Of a DNA stretch of 64,000 nt, positions 26,628-34,590 are shown piece by piece. The notes under the pieces are model-generated. The model did no database searches. It saw only the letters and a program-made list of their open reading frames with translations, and had not been told where the DNA came from. The stretch's first letter is position 1. Each line of letters begins with the position of its first letter. This DNA is from G965220205 sp965220205 (GTDB lineage Bacteria > Chloroflexota > Dehalococcoidia > Lucifugimonadales > Australimonadaceae), in NCBI GenBank assembly GCA_965220205.1, contig OZ244812.1, forward strand, positions 2,852,001 to 2,916,000, given 5' to 3'. Both the position numbers and the translations under genes were made by a program.

Positions 26628-29102
26628 TCAAGATATGTCGTTGGCGTCGTCAACGTGAGGTGCGCCCTCGTGCGGGGTTGTGATGTCCTCCGCCTTCTCC
26701 TCACCCTGCTCCTCCCCCTTCTCCATCCGGTAGCCGACGCGGGGCACGGCGAAGATGAAGGCCGGGTTGGACGCATCCTCGCCCAGCTTGCGGCGCAGCC
26801 TCTTGACGATGTTCCGCACCGGCCCGGTGTCCTCGCCCTTGTCCGGTCCCCAGACCCGTTGCAGCAGATGCTCGTGGGTCAGCGCCCGCCCCGCGTTCAC
26901 CGATAGCTCGACCAGCATCCGGTACTCGATGTCGGTGAGCTCCACGGGGTTTCCGGCCACCGTCACCCTGCGGTGGGGATAGTCGACGGTCAGGTCTCCC
27001 CGCACGTAGGGCTCGGAGGGCTGGGCCAGCTCCGGCGCCGCACGCTTGCGCAGGGCCGCCCTGATCCTGGCCGCAAGCTCCGTCGGCGAGAAGGGCTTGA
27101 CCACGTAGTCGGCCGCTCCCAGGTCGAAGGCCCGGGCCACGACCTCCTCCTGGCCGTTGACGGACAGGAAGATGACCGGCACGTCGGAGACCTCGCGGAT
27201 GTCCTTCATCAGCTCCATGCCGTCGCTGCCCGGAAGCATCATGTCCAGCAGCACCAGGCGGGGCGTTTCCTCCGCCATGAGCCGGGGGACCTCCTCCGGG
27301 TCCCCGGTCACGACGGGCGCGTAGCCCGCCTGGGTGAGGGCGTCCCGCACGTACCGGAGCGTCTGCGGGTCGTCGTCCACGCAGAGGACGCGGGGCCGCT
27401 CCCTGGTCTTCGTCCTGCGCCGGCGCGACCGTGGAGGGGGGAGGGCGATGGTCTCCTCCACCGCCGGAACGGTGAAGGTGAACCGGCTTCCCAGGCCAAG
27501 CCCGTCGCTCTCGGCCCGGATGCGGCCCCCGTGGGCCTCCACGATGCCCTTGCAGATGGCGAGTCCCAGGCCCGACCCGGCTATCTCACGTCCCCGCTCC
27601 TCGCCGTCGAGCCGGGAGAACTTGCGGAACAGGTGTGGCAGCCGCTCGGCGGGCACGCCCACGCCGTCGTCCGCCACCGAGAAGGCGACGTGGACGCCAT
27701 CCCGCGCCGCGGCCACCCGGATGGGGGACAGCGTGTTCGAGTGCCTGGCCGCGTTGGAGAGCAGGTTGCCCAGCGCCTGGACGATGCGCCGCCGGTCCGC
27801 CATGACCCGGGGCAGGTCCGGCGGCAGGTCGATGACCAGGTTGGCCCGGCCGCCCCCGCTCTGGAACCTGCTCCTGGCCTCGTCCACCAGGACGCCCGCC
27901 TCCACGGGTTCGGGGGAGACCGGCAGGGCGCCCGTCTCGATGCGTGCCACGTCCAGCAGGTCGCCGATCAGGTGGCGCATGTTCTCGGACTGGTCTCGGA
28001 TGATCCTGAAGAACTGCGTCATCTCGGCGGAGTCCAGGTCTGAGGCGGATTCCAGAAGGGTGTCCACCGATCCCTTGACGGCGGCCAGCGGGGTCCGCAA
28101 CTCGTGGCTCACCATGCCCAGGAACTCGGCCCGCAGCCGCTCCAGCTCCTCCATCGGCGTCATGTCCTGCATGGTCACGACCACCGACTCGACCTCGCCC
28201 TCCTCCCCATCCTCGGAGAAGATGGGCGTGGCGTTGATCAGGGTGGTGACGCTCTGCCCGCCGGGGGCCTGGAGGACGATCTCCTCCGCCCGCACCGTCT
28301 CCCCCGTGCGCAGCCCTTGGGCCAGGGGGAACTCCACCAGGGAGACCTCCCGCCCGTCGGCCCGCCGGAAGGTCAGCACCTCGAGTAGCTGCTCCGCCGT
28401 CCCGCCCGGCTCGCACAGGCCGCTGACGATCCGCCTCGCCTCCCGGTTGATGGAGCGGACTTCGCCAGTGCCGGCGTCGAGGACCAACACCCCCACGGGC
28501 GTGGTGTTCACCAGAGTCTCCAGGTCTGCCCTCGTCCGCTGCTCCTCCCGGTGCCTGCGGGCGTTGGCGATGACCAGCGCCGCCTGGGAGGCGAACATCA
28601 CCAGGGTCTCCTCGTCTTCGGGGGTGAACTCCAGCTCCTTCTCGCCGACGTAGAAGGCCCCGACGCTCTCCCCAAGGTGGCGGATGGGCGCGGCCAGGAA
28701 GGGAAGGGGCGAGCTCACCGCCATCGGCGGGTGGAACTCGGGCAGGCCCAACTCCCTGACGTAGCTGTGGAAGTCCCGCAGTCTCAGCGGCTCGCCGATG
28801 CTGCTCAGGTACTCGAAGAACAGCATCCCGTTGGGAAATTCGGCGAACCGCCGGCTCTCCTCGGGAGTCAGCCCGGAATAGAGGAAGTCCTGTATCCGCC
28901 CCGATTCGTTCAGGAGGGTGATGACGCCGTAGCGCGCCCCGGTCAGCGAGCAGGCTGAGTCCAGCACCCTCTGGAGCACCGTGTCGAAGTCCAGGCTCTC
29001 GTTGATGCGCAGGCTGGCCTGGCTCAGCCTGGAGAGGCGGTCGCGCAGGGCCTCGTTCTCCCGCTCAAGCTCCCCGGCGCTCTTCATCCTTTCGACCTCC
29101 AT
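26628..29102 (-). CDS. Hybrid sensor kinase fused to OmpR-type response regulator (GAF-PAS-HK-REC-wHTH)
   Basis: An 824-residue complete two-component system on one chain. A coiled coil (1-35) leads into a GAF domain (about 40-185), a PAS domain (about 195-310) and a HisKA domain with FLGMVSHELRTPLAAVKGSV (His near 331). The HATPase follows, with ALGNLLSNAARHS and AGSGLGLAICKGIVEAHGG. A receiver has DMMLPGSDG (phospho-Asp near 637), and a C-terminal winged helix has DIEYRMLVELSVN, VRNIVKRLRRKLG and RVGYRM. Kinase and DNA-binding output in one cytoplasmic polypeptide is unusual. It is divergent from the first giant repeat protein gene, making it the obvious candidate regulator of that gene. 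Confidence 0.9.
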   Translation of the reverse strand: MEVERMKSAGELERENEALRDRLSRLSQASLRINESLDFDTVLQRVLDSACSLTGARYGVITLLNESGRIQDFLYSGLTPEESRRFAEFPNGMLFFEYLSSIGEPLRLRDFHSYVRELGLPEFHPPMAVSSPLPFLAAPIRHLGESVGAFYVGEKELEFTPEDEETLVMFASQAALVIANARRHREEQRTRADLETLVNTTPVGVLVLDAGTGEVRSINREARRIVSGLCEPGGTAEQLLEVLTFRRADGREVSLVEFPLAQGLRTGETVRAEEIVLQAPGGQSVTTLINATPIFSEDGEEGEVESVVVTMQDMTPMEELERLRAEFLGMVSHELRTPLAAVKGSVDTLLESASDLDSAEMTQFFRIIRDQSENMRHLIGDLLDVARIETGALPVSPEPVEAGVLVDEARSRFQSGGGRANLVIDLPPDLPRVMADRRRIVQALGNLLSNAARHSNTLSPIRVAAARDGVHVAFSVADDGVGVPAERLPHLFRKFSRLDGEERGREIAGSGLGLAICKGIVEAHGGRIRAESDGLGLGSRFTFTVPAVEETIALPPPRSRRRRTKTRERPRVLCVDDDPQTLRYVRDALTQAGYAPVVTGDPEEVPRLMAEETPRLVLLDMMLPGSDGMELMKDIREVSDVPVIFLSVNGQEEVVARAFDLGAADYVVKPFSPTELAARIRAALRKRAAPELAQPSEPYVRGDLTVDYPHRRVTVAGNPVELTDIEYRMLVELSVNAGRALTHEHLLQRVWGPDKGEDTGPVRNIVKRLRRKLGEDASNPAFIFAVPRVGYRMEKGEEQGEEKAEDITTPHEGAPHVDDANDIS

Positions 29103-29687
29103 TCAAGCATGGGCGACCCGCGGTTCCCCTGGTCCCGCACGGCCCGGCGCGCCCATTATAGAGGCCATACAGCACATTACACAAGCAAGATTAGTCCTAA
29201 ATTGGTGGCAAAAGTGCATATATTACACTGACTTTCCACAACTTTCTCTGCCACACTGATGGGCACTTTGCCCCAACGTACGGCGGGGAGGCATTCACTT
29301 GGGACTCGATAGGCCAATAGACGGAGTGGATACGACGGTCGCAGCGGCCCGTGTTGCCGTGGTCTCCGCGACCCGGCCCGACTTCCGCCTAGCACAGATG
29401 TTCACCCCCCCCCCCCCGATTTTCCCTCCGCTCTAGCCCCCTCGTCCCCTCTGGCTCATGCCGGCAGGCCCGATTCTCTCCCGTCGCCGCTCCCTCTGAG
29501 CGCGCGCCCGAAGCAACCGGAGTCCTCGAAGGACGCCTTCCCCCGGACTTCGCACGTCCCGCACTCACCCGAAACAGCCTTCATCCATGCAACGCCCTAC
29601 GCCGCTGCGCGCCGCTCCTCTATCGGCTGACGCCTGCGGACCGGACGGGCTGCGTCCCGCACACCCGCACCAGCACAAGGAGGAACG
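29103..29687. promoter_or_regulatory. Divergent leader between regulator and repeat-protein gene, copy 1
   Basis: This 585-base region separates the divergent kinase-regulator and FnIII gene. It has an AT-rich block (about 29165-29260, with GTGCATATATTACACTGA) that should hold promoter elements, then a long GC-rich leader with a 13-C run, and AAGGAGG just before the ATG at 29688. Nearly the whole region recurs at 33867-34449, so it is under selection or recently duplicated. No gene in it is supported. Confidence 0.6.
29405..29417 (+). repeat. Poly(C) tract of 13, copy 1
   Basis: Thirteen consecutive C residues lie 270 bases upstream of the FnIII gene start. The same length and distance recur before the second FnIII gene (34167-34179). 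Such tracts are prone to slipped-strand mispairing. Confidence 0.9.
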
Positions 29688-32600
29688 ATGTTGACTCGCA
29701 CCGATAGACGACGATTCCCCGTCCTGCTCGCCGTCATAGCGGCCCTGGCGATGGCCATGCTCTTCTCCCCGGTACAGGCCCAGGAGGGCTCGGCCCCCGA
29801 CAAGCCCAGGGGCCTCGAAGCCACGGCGACCCACGGCCAGGTCGTCCTCACCTGGGACGACCCCCAGGACGACTCCATCACCGGCTACGTGATCCTGCGC
29901 CGCGTCCGCGTGAACGACACCGGGGGCGACTTCAGCGTACTGGTCTCGGACACCGGCACGGCGGCGCTGACCTACACCGACGACACGGTGGCGGCCAGCC
30001 TCACCTACACCTACCGCATCAAGGCCATCAACGAGCACGGGGTGAGCGAGCGCTCCCGCTGGTTCCACGTCGACACTCCGGCAGCCCCTGAGCCGGAGGA
30101 GGAGCAGGCTGCCGAACCCCCCGACAAGCCCAGGGGCCTCGAAGCCACGGCGACCCACGACTCGGTGACCCTCACCTGGGACGACCCCGGCGACGACTCC
30201 ATCACCGGCTACGTGATCCTGCGCCGCGTCCGCGTGAACGACACCGGGGGCGACTTCGATGTGCTGGTGGCGAACACCGAAACGGCGGCGCTGACCTACA
30301 CCGACGACACGGTGGCGGCCAGCACCACCTACACCTACCGCATCAAGGCGATCAACGAGCACGGGGTGAGCGAGCGCTCCCGCTGGTCCCACATCAACGT
30401 CCCGGCAGCCCCTGAGCCGGAGGAGGAGCAGGCTGCCGAACCGCCCGACAAGCCCAGGGGCCTCGAAGCCACGGCGACCCACGACTCGGTGACCCTCACC
30501 TGGGACGACCCCCAGGACGACTCCATCACCGGCTACGTGATCCTGCGCCGCATTCCCGGGGTCGACCCGGAGGGCCACTTCAATGAGTTGGTCTCGAACA
30601 CGGGAACGGACGCCACCACCTACACCGACGACACCGTGGCGGCGGAGACTCGCTACACCTACCGCATCAAGGCCATCAACGAGCATGGGGTGAGCGAGCG
30701 TTCCCGCTGGTTCCACATCAACGTCCCCGCCGCGCCGGAGGCCGCCGAAGGCGACGAGCAGGACGGGGAGGGCGGCGGCGGCAGCGGCGGTCCCGGCAAA
30801 CGGGCCAACGTTTCCGAGGGCGGCACCGACTGTCCCAACGACACCGCCACCACTTGCGAGGTGGACGTGGGCGGCTCGGTCACGGGCAACATCGGCTTCT
30901 TAGGCGATGGGGACTATTTCCGCGTCGATCTGGAGGCGGGCACGCGCTACCAGATCGACCTGGAGGGCGCGGATACCGGCCGCGGCACCCTGGCGGACCC
31001 GGCCCTAGTACTCTATGACGAGTCCGATAGCTACCTTCTGGGTGACGACAACAACGGCGTAGGCGATAACGCCCGGATGATCTACACGCCGACCACGGCT
31101 GGCACGTACTACCTATTTGTGGAAGATTCTTTGGAAAGCGTTACCGGCACCTACACCCTGTCGGTGATCGTGCTGGGCGCGAACGGCGCCTCGGAGGCCG
31201 ACACGGACTTTCCGGCCACCACCGCCACCACCGGCCGGGTCGAGGTCGGAGCCTCGGCCACGGGCAACATCGACCGCTCCTTCGACCAGGACTGGTTCAG
31301 GCTCGACCTGGAAGCGGGCAAGACCTACCAGATCGACCTGGAGGGCGATACTGGCGGCGGCGGCACCCTGGGAGACCCCTATCTGCGCAATATCCGCGAC
31401 TCGTCCGGCACCGAGATTTCCGGGACCGAGAACGACGATATCGTTGGCGGCGTTGCCGACAGCCGGGTGGTCTTCACGCCGACCGCGGATGGCGCCTACT
31501 ACCTGGTAGCAAGCGGATTTGACGGCACCTACACGGGCACCTACACGCTGTCGGTGACCGAGCTGGAAACGAGAACCGAGGAGGGTGATACGGACTTCGC
31601 CAGTGACGTCACCACCCTCGGCAGGGTCGAGGTCGGCGGCTCGGCCACGGGAGAAATCGAGAACGTTGCCGATGGCGACTGGTTCCGGGTCGTGCTGGAG
31701 AAAGACAAGACCTACGTGTTCGACCTGGAGGGCACGGAGACGAGCTCCGGAACCCTGGCAGACCCGATCCTATTGCTCAGTGATGCTTCCGGAAGCACCC
31801 TTGAGGGAGACGATGACGGTGGCGACGGCGCCAACAGCCGGTTGGAATACACGGCGACCGCGGACGGCATCCATTACCTTACCGCAACCACGCCGACCTC
31901 AGCGACCTCAGGTGGCACCTACACGCTGTCGGTGCGTGAGGTCACGACGCCGTCCACGCCAGGGTTCGGCGAAGGCGTCGCCGACCTGCTGAGCAACCTC
32001 GGGCAAGGCACCGACATAAATTCCTTCGCAGGCATTGGAACGTACGACAGCGCCCAGGGGTTCACCACCGGCAGAGAGCGCAACGGATACTTCCTTGACA
32101 GCATCACGCTGGACGTGAAAACGGTCCCCAACACCCCGGCCGACGTGACTGTCGAGCTGTGGTTCGCGAGCAGCGGGAACCCTGACGCATCGATCGCCAC
32201 GCTGAAGCATGCCACAGGGAACTGGGCCACCGGCCTCAATACGTTCCGTGCCCCGCCGGGCAAGGTCCTGGCGGCCAAAACGAAATACTTCGTGGTTGTG
32301 TCCTACAGCGGCGGCCGACCGGGGCTCGACCTCGAGGTCACAAGAACACTCTCCGCTGATGACGCATCGACGAACTGGACGGTCACCGGTAAGCGTCTCG
32401 AACGTCAGAGCGGCAACGGTGGCAGTTGGGCGGGAGTATCAGCAACCGAGCATCTGAAGTTCAGAGTCAGGGCCGCCGCGGTCCCCGGGCAAGTCCCCGC
32501 CGAGGGCGACACCGACCTGCCCGCCAACGCGACCACCAACGGCGTGCTCGTCGCGGACGGGTACGCGGCCAGGGCAGCCATCGCAGAGCCGGTCTTCGTG

Positions 32601-33305
32601 GAAAGGACAGGCGACGACGACGTAGATGGTTACACCTTCGACACCGACTGGCTCGCGGTGGACCTGAAGGCGGGCCGGACCTACCGGATCGACATGAAGG
32701 GCGCAACTCCCGGCGACGACGAGCTCACCCTGCGCCTCCCGGAGATCGAGGCGATTTACGATGCGGACAGCAACTACCTTCCCAACACGTCGTCCCGCGA
32801 TGCAACCGACCATGCGAACAGTTCCCACCACCTGGCCCGGGTGGAGTTCACGCCGGACGCGGACGGCACGTACTACATCGCGGCGACCGGCGAGTCGTTC
32901 ACGTGGGGCGTCTACGAGCTGACGGTCATCGACATCACGGAGGATGCCGACGAGCACCCGGCCGACCGCAGCACGACCGAGCACGCGCAGCGCGGGACCC
33001 CGGTCACGGGCAAGATCGACTTTTCGGGCGACGTCGACTGGTTCCGGCTGAACAAAACCGTCGCCGACACCTACCAGATCGACCTGGAGGGACAGGCAAC
33101 CGGGCGCGGCTCCTTGCGGGACCCGCTGCTGCGCGGGGTCTACGACGCGGACGGGAACTACATTTCTGGCACCAGGAACGAAGACGGCGGCGAGGGCTAC
33201 AACGCCCGGATCACCCTCGATCTCCCGGTGGGCATCTACTACATCGCGGTCGGCGCCTTCGGCAACCACGAGGGCACCTACACGCTGTCGGTGAACTACT
33301 CCTAG
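29688..33305 (+). CDS. Secreted FnIII/PPC repeat surface protein (1205 aa)
   Basis: A signal peptide (RRRFPVLLAVIAALAMAMLF, cleavage after VQAQ) starts the protein. Three near-identical FnIII repeats follow at about residues 38-130, 148-240 and 256-345, each with TWDDP...DSITGYVILRR and TYRIKAINEHGVSERSRW. A Gly/Glu linker leads to five or six PPC-like beta domains built on D-W-F-x-V-x-L-E-x-G-K-x-Y-x-I-D-L-E-G and G-T-Y-T-L-S-V. There is no LPxTG motif, C-terminal membrane helix or S-layer domain, so attachment is unclear. Likely an adhesin or matrix protein. It ends 0.1 kb before an HTH gene. Confidence 0.85.
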   Translation: MLTRTDRRRFPVLLAVIAALAMAMLFSPVQAQEGSAPDKPRGLEATATHGQVVLTWDDPQDDSITGYVILRRVRVNDTGGDFSVLVSDTGTAALTYTDDTVAASLTYTYRIKAINEHGVSERSRWFHVDTPAAPEPEEEQAAEPPDKPRGLEATATHDSVTLTWDDPGDDSITGYVILRRVRVNDTGGDFDVLVANTETAALTYTDDTVAASTTYTYRIKAINEHGVSERSRWSHINVPAAPEPEEEQAAEPPDKPRGLEATATHDSVTLTWDDPQDDSITGYVILRRIPGVDPEGHFNELVSNTGTDATTYTDDTVAAETRYTYRIKAINEHGVSERSRWFHINVPAAPEAAEGDEQDGEGGGGSGGPGKRANVSEGGTDCPNDTATTCEVDVGGSVTGNIGFLGDGDYFRVDLEAGTRYQIDLEGADTGRGTLADPALVLYDESDSYLLGDDNNGVGDNARMIYTPTTAGTYYLFVEDSLESVTGTYTLSVIVLGANGASEADTDFPATTATTGRVEVGASATGNIDRSFDQDWFRLDLEAGKTYQIDLEGDTGGGGTLGDPYLRNIRDSSGTEISGTENDDIVGGVADSRVVFTPTADGAYYLVASGFDGTYTGTYTLSVTELETRTEEGDTDFASDVTTLGRVEVGGSATGEIENVADGDWFRVVLEKDKTYVFDLEGTETSSGTLADPILLLSDASGSTLEGDDDGGDGANSRLEYTATADGIHYLTATTPTSATSGGTYTLSVREVTTPSTPGFGEGVADLLSNLGQGTDINSFAGIGTYDSAQGFTTGRERNGYFLDSITLDVKTVPNTPADVTVELWFASSGNPDASIATLKHATGNWATGLNTFRAPPGKVLAAKTKYFVVVSYSGGRPGLDLEVTRTLSADDASTNWTVTGKRLERQSGNGGSWAGVSATEHLKFRVRAAAVPGQVPAEGDTDLPANATTNGVLVADGYAARAAIAEPVFVERTGDDDVDGYTFDTDWLAVDLKAGRTYRIDMKGATPGDDELTLRLPEIEAIYDADSNYLPNTSSRDATDHANSSHHLARVEFTPDADGTYYIAATGESFTWGVYELTVIDITEDADEHPADRSTTEHAQRGTPVTGKIDFSGDVDWFRLNKTVADTYQIDLEGQATGRGSLRDPLLRGVYDADGNYISGTRNEDGGEGYNARITLDLPVGIYYIAVGAFGNHEGTYTLSVNYS
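29796..30760 (+). repeat. Three tandem 324-bp FnIII-encoding repeats
   Basis: The unit begins with a Pro-Asp-Lys-Pro-Arg-Gly-Leu-Glu-Ala-Thr coding block at about 29796, 30120 and 30444. The spacing is 324 bases (108 codons). The units are nearly identical at the DNA level, which favours recombination-driven change in copy number. Related units recur inside the 3305-aa gene. Confidence 0.85.
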
Positions 33306-33426
33306 CCGGCGACCTCTCCCGCAAGAAGGGCGCCAGGAAAGCCCGCACGCCGTCCCGCCTGGGGTTTCCGGACGGCCCGGACATCGGCGGTTGAAGGGAG
33401 ATTGCAGCCGTCTTCCGGAAGGACCC

Positions 33427-33672
33427 ATGCCGAGACAGCGCAACAATTACAAGAGGAACACCCACGAGTTCCCTGCCGACTTCCCGGAGCGGCTGAAGCG
33501 CTTCCAGGTGGAGTCGGGCCTGTCGTGGTCGGAGATCGCCCGACGGCTGGGGACGTATCGCCACACCGTATGGCGCTGGGCTGAAGGCAAGGTCCGGCCC
33601 AACTATCAGCACCGCAGGGCGCTCATGGCGTTGGCCGACAGCATGGGACTCGGCCACCTGTTCAGAGACTGA
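33427..33672 (+). CDS. 81-aa helix-turn-helix protein, paralogue 1
   Basis: MPRQRNNYKRNTHEFPADFP leads to ERLKRFQVESGLSWSEIARR and LGTYRHTVWRWAEGKVRP, a Cro/C1-type HTH (SWSEIARRLGTYRHTVWRW), then ALADSMGLGHLF. The length is identical to the protein at 44627-44872, which also follows a giant repeat-protein gene. It lies 121 bases after the FnIII stop. It is probably a DNA-binding regulator linked to the surface-protein cassette; the target is unknown. Confidence 0.75.
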   Translation: MPRQRNNYKRNTHEFPADFPERLKRFQVESGLSWSEIARRLGTYRHTVWRWAEGKVRPNYQHRRALMALADSMGLGHLFRD

Positions 33673-33689
33673 GCAGGCGCAACAGCCCC

Positions 33690-33866
33690 CGCCAGGCGGG
33701 CGTCCGTGATGGCGCGGGCGCTGTCCACCACCTCCTGAAGGACGCCCTCGAAGTCCAGGCTCTCGTTGATGCGCAGGCTGGCCTGGCTCAGCCTGGAGAG
33801 GCGGTCGCGCAGGGCCTCGTTCTCCCGCTCAAGCTCCCCGGCGTCCTTCATCCTCTCGACCTCCAT
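33690..33866 (-). pseudogene. N-terminal stub of a second GAF-kinase gene
   Basis: From the ATG at 33866 the protein matches the kinase-regulator N-terminus (MEVERMKDAGELERENEALR and SRLSQASLRINESLDF). It then continues as a diverged paralogue (VLQEVVDSARAITDAR) and runs into unrelated sequence at about 33690, next to the HTH gene. The open frame ends at 33606 inside the HTH gene on the other strand. It is a truncated copy carried along with the duplicated leader. Confidence 0.8.
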
Positions 33867-34590
33867 TCAAGCATGGGCGACCCGCGGTTCCCCTGGTCCC
33901 GCACGGCCCGGCGCGCCCATTATAGGGTGGTGCGGCGCATTACACAAGCCAAGATTGCTCGCAAATTGGTGGCAAAAGTGCATATATTACACTGATTTTC
34001 CACAACATTCTCTGCCATACTCATGGGCACTTTGCCCCAACGTACGGCGGGGAGGCGTTCATTTGGGATTCGATAGGCCCATAGACGGAGTGGAGACGGC
34101 GGTCGCGGCGGCCCGTGTTGCCGGGGTCTCCGCGACCCGGCCCGACTTCCGCCTAGCACAGATGTGCCCCCCCCCCCCCGATTTTCCCTCCGCTCTAGCA
34201 CCCGAGCCCCCTCCGGCTCATGCCGGCAGGCCCGATTCTCCCCCATCGCCGCTCCCTCTGAGCGCGCGCCCGAAGCAACCGGAGTCCTCGAAGGACGCCT
34301 TCCCCCGGACTTCGCACGTCCCGCACTCACCCGAAACAGCCTTCAACCATGCAACGCCCTACGCCGCTGCGCGCCGCTCCTCTATCGGCTGACGCCCGCG
34401 GACCGGACGGGCTGCGTCCCGCACACCCGCACCAGCACAAGGAGGAACGATGTTGACTCGCACCGATAGAAGACGATTCCCCATCCTGCTCGCCGTCATA
34501 GCGGCCCTGGCGATGGCCATGCTCTTCTCCCCGGTACAGGCCCAGGAGGGCTCGGCCCCCGACCAGCCCACGGGCCTCGAAGCCACGGCG
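33748..34590. repeat. Large duplication: kinase 5' end, leader and FnIII 5' end, copy 2
   Basis: This segment is nearly identical to 28984-29830 with a constant offset of 4762-4764 bases. It covers the first ~40 codons of the kinase gene (minus), the whole leader with the poly(C) tract, and the FnIII signal peptide. The leader 33867-34449 contains no other gene that I can support. Identity breaks at the first FnIII repeat on one side and at the GAF domain on the other. Confidence 0.85.
34167..34179 (+). repeat. Poly(C) tract of 13, copy 2
   Basis: Thirteen C residues, 270 bases before the ATG at 34450, exactly mirroring the tract before the first FnIII gene. Confidence 0.9.

Noticed and set aside
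33920..34330. Minus-strand open frame in the duplicated leader spanning the poly(C) tract
   Set aside because: The equivalent frame is not maintained in the other copy of the leader (29103-29687), and the translation is low complexity without a ribosome binding site.
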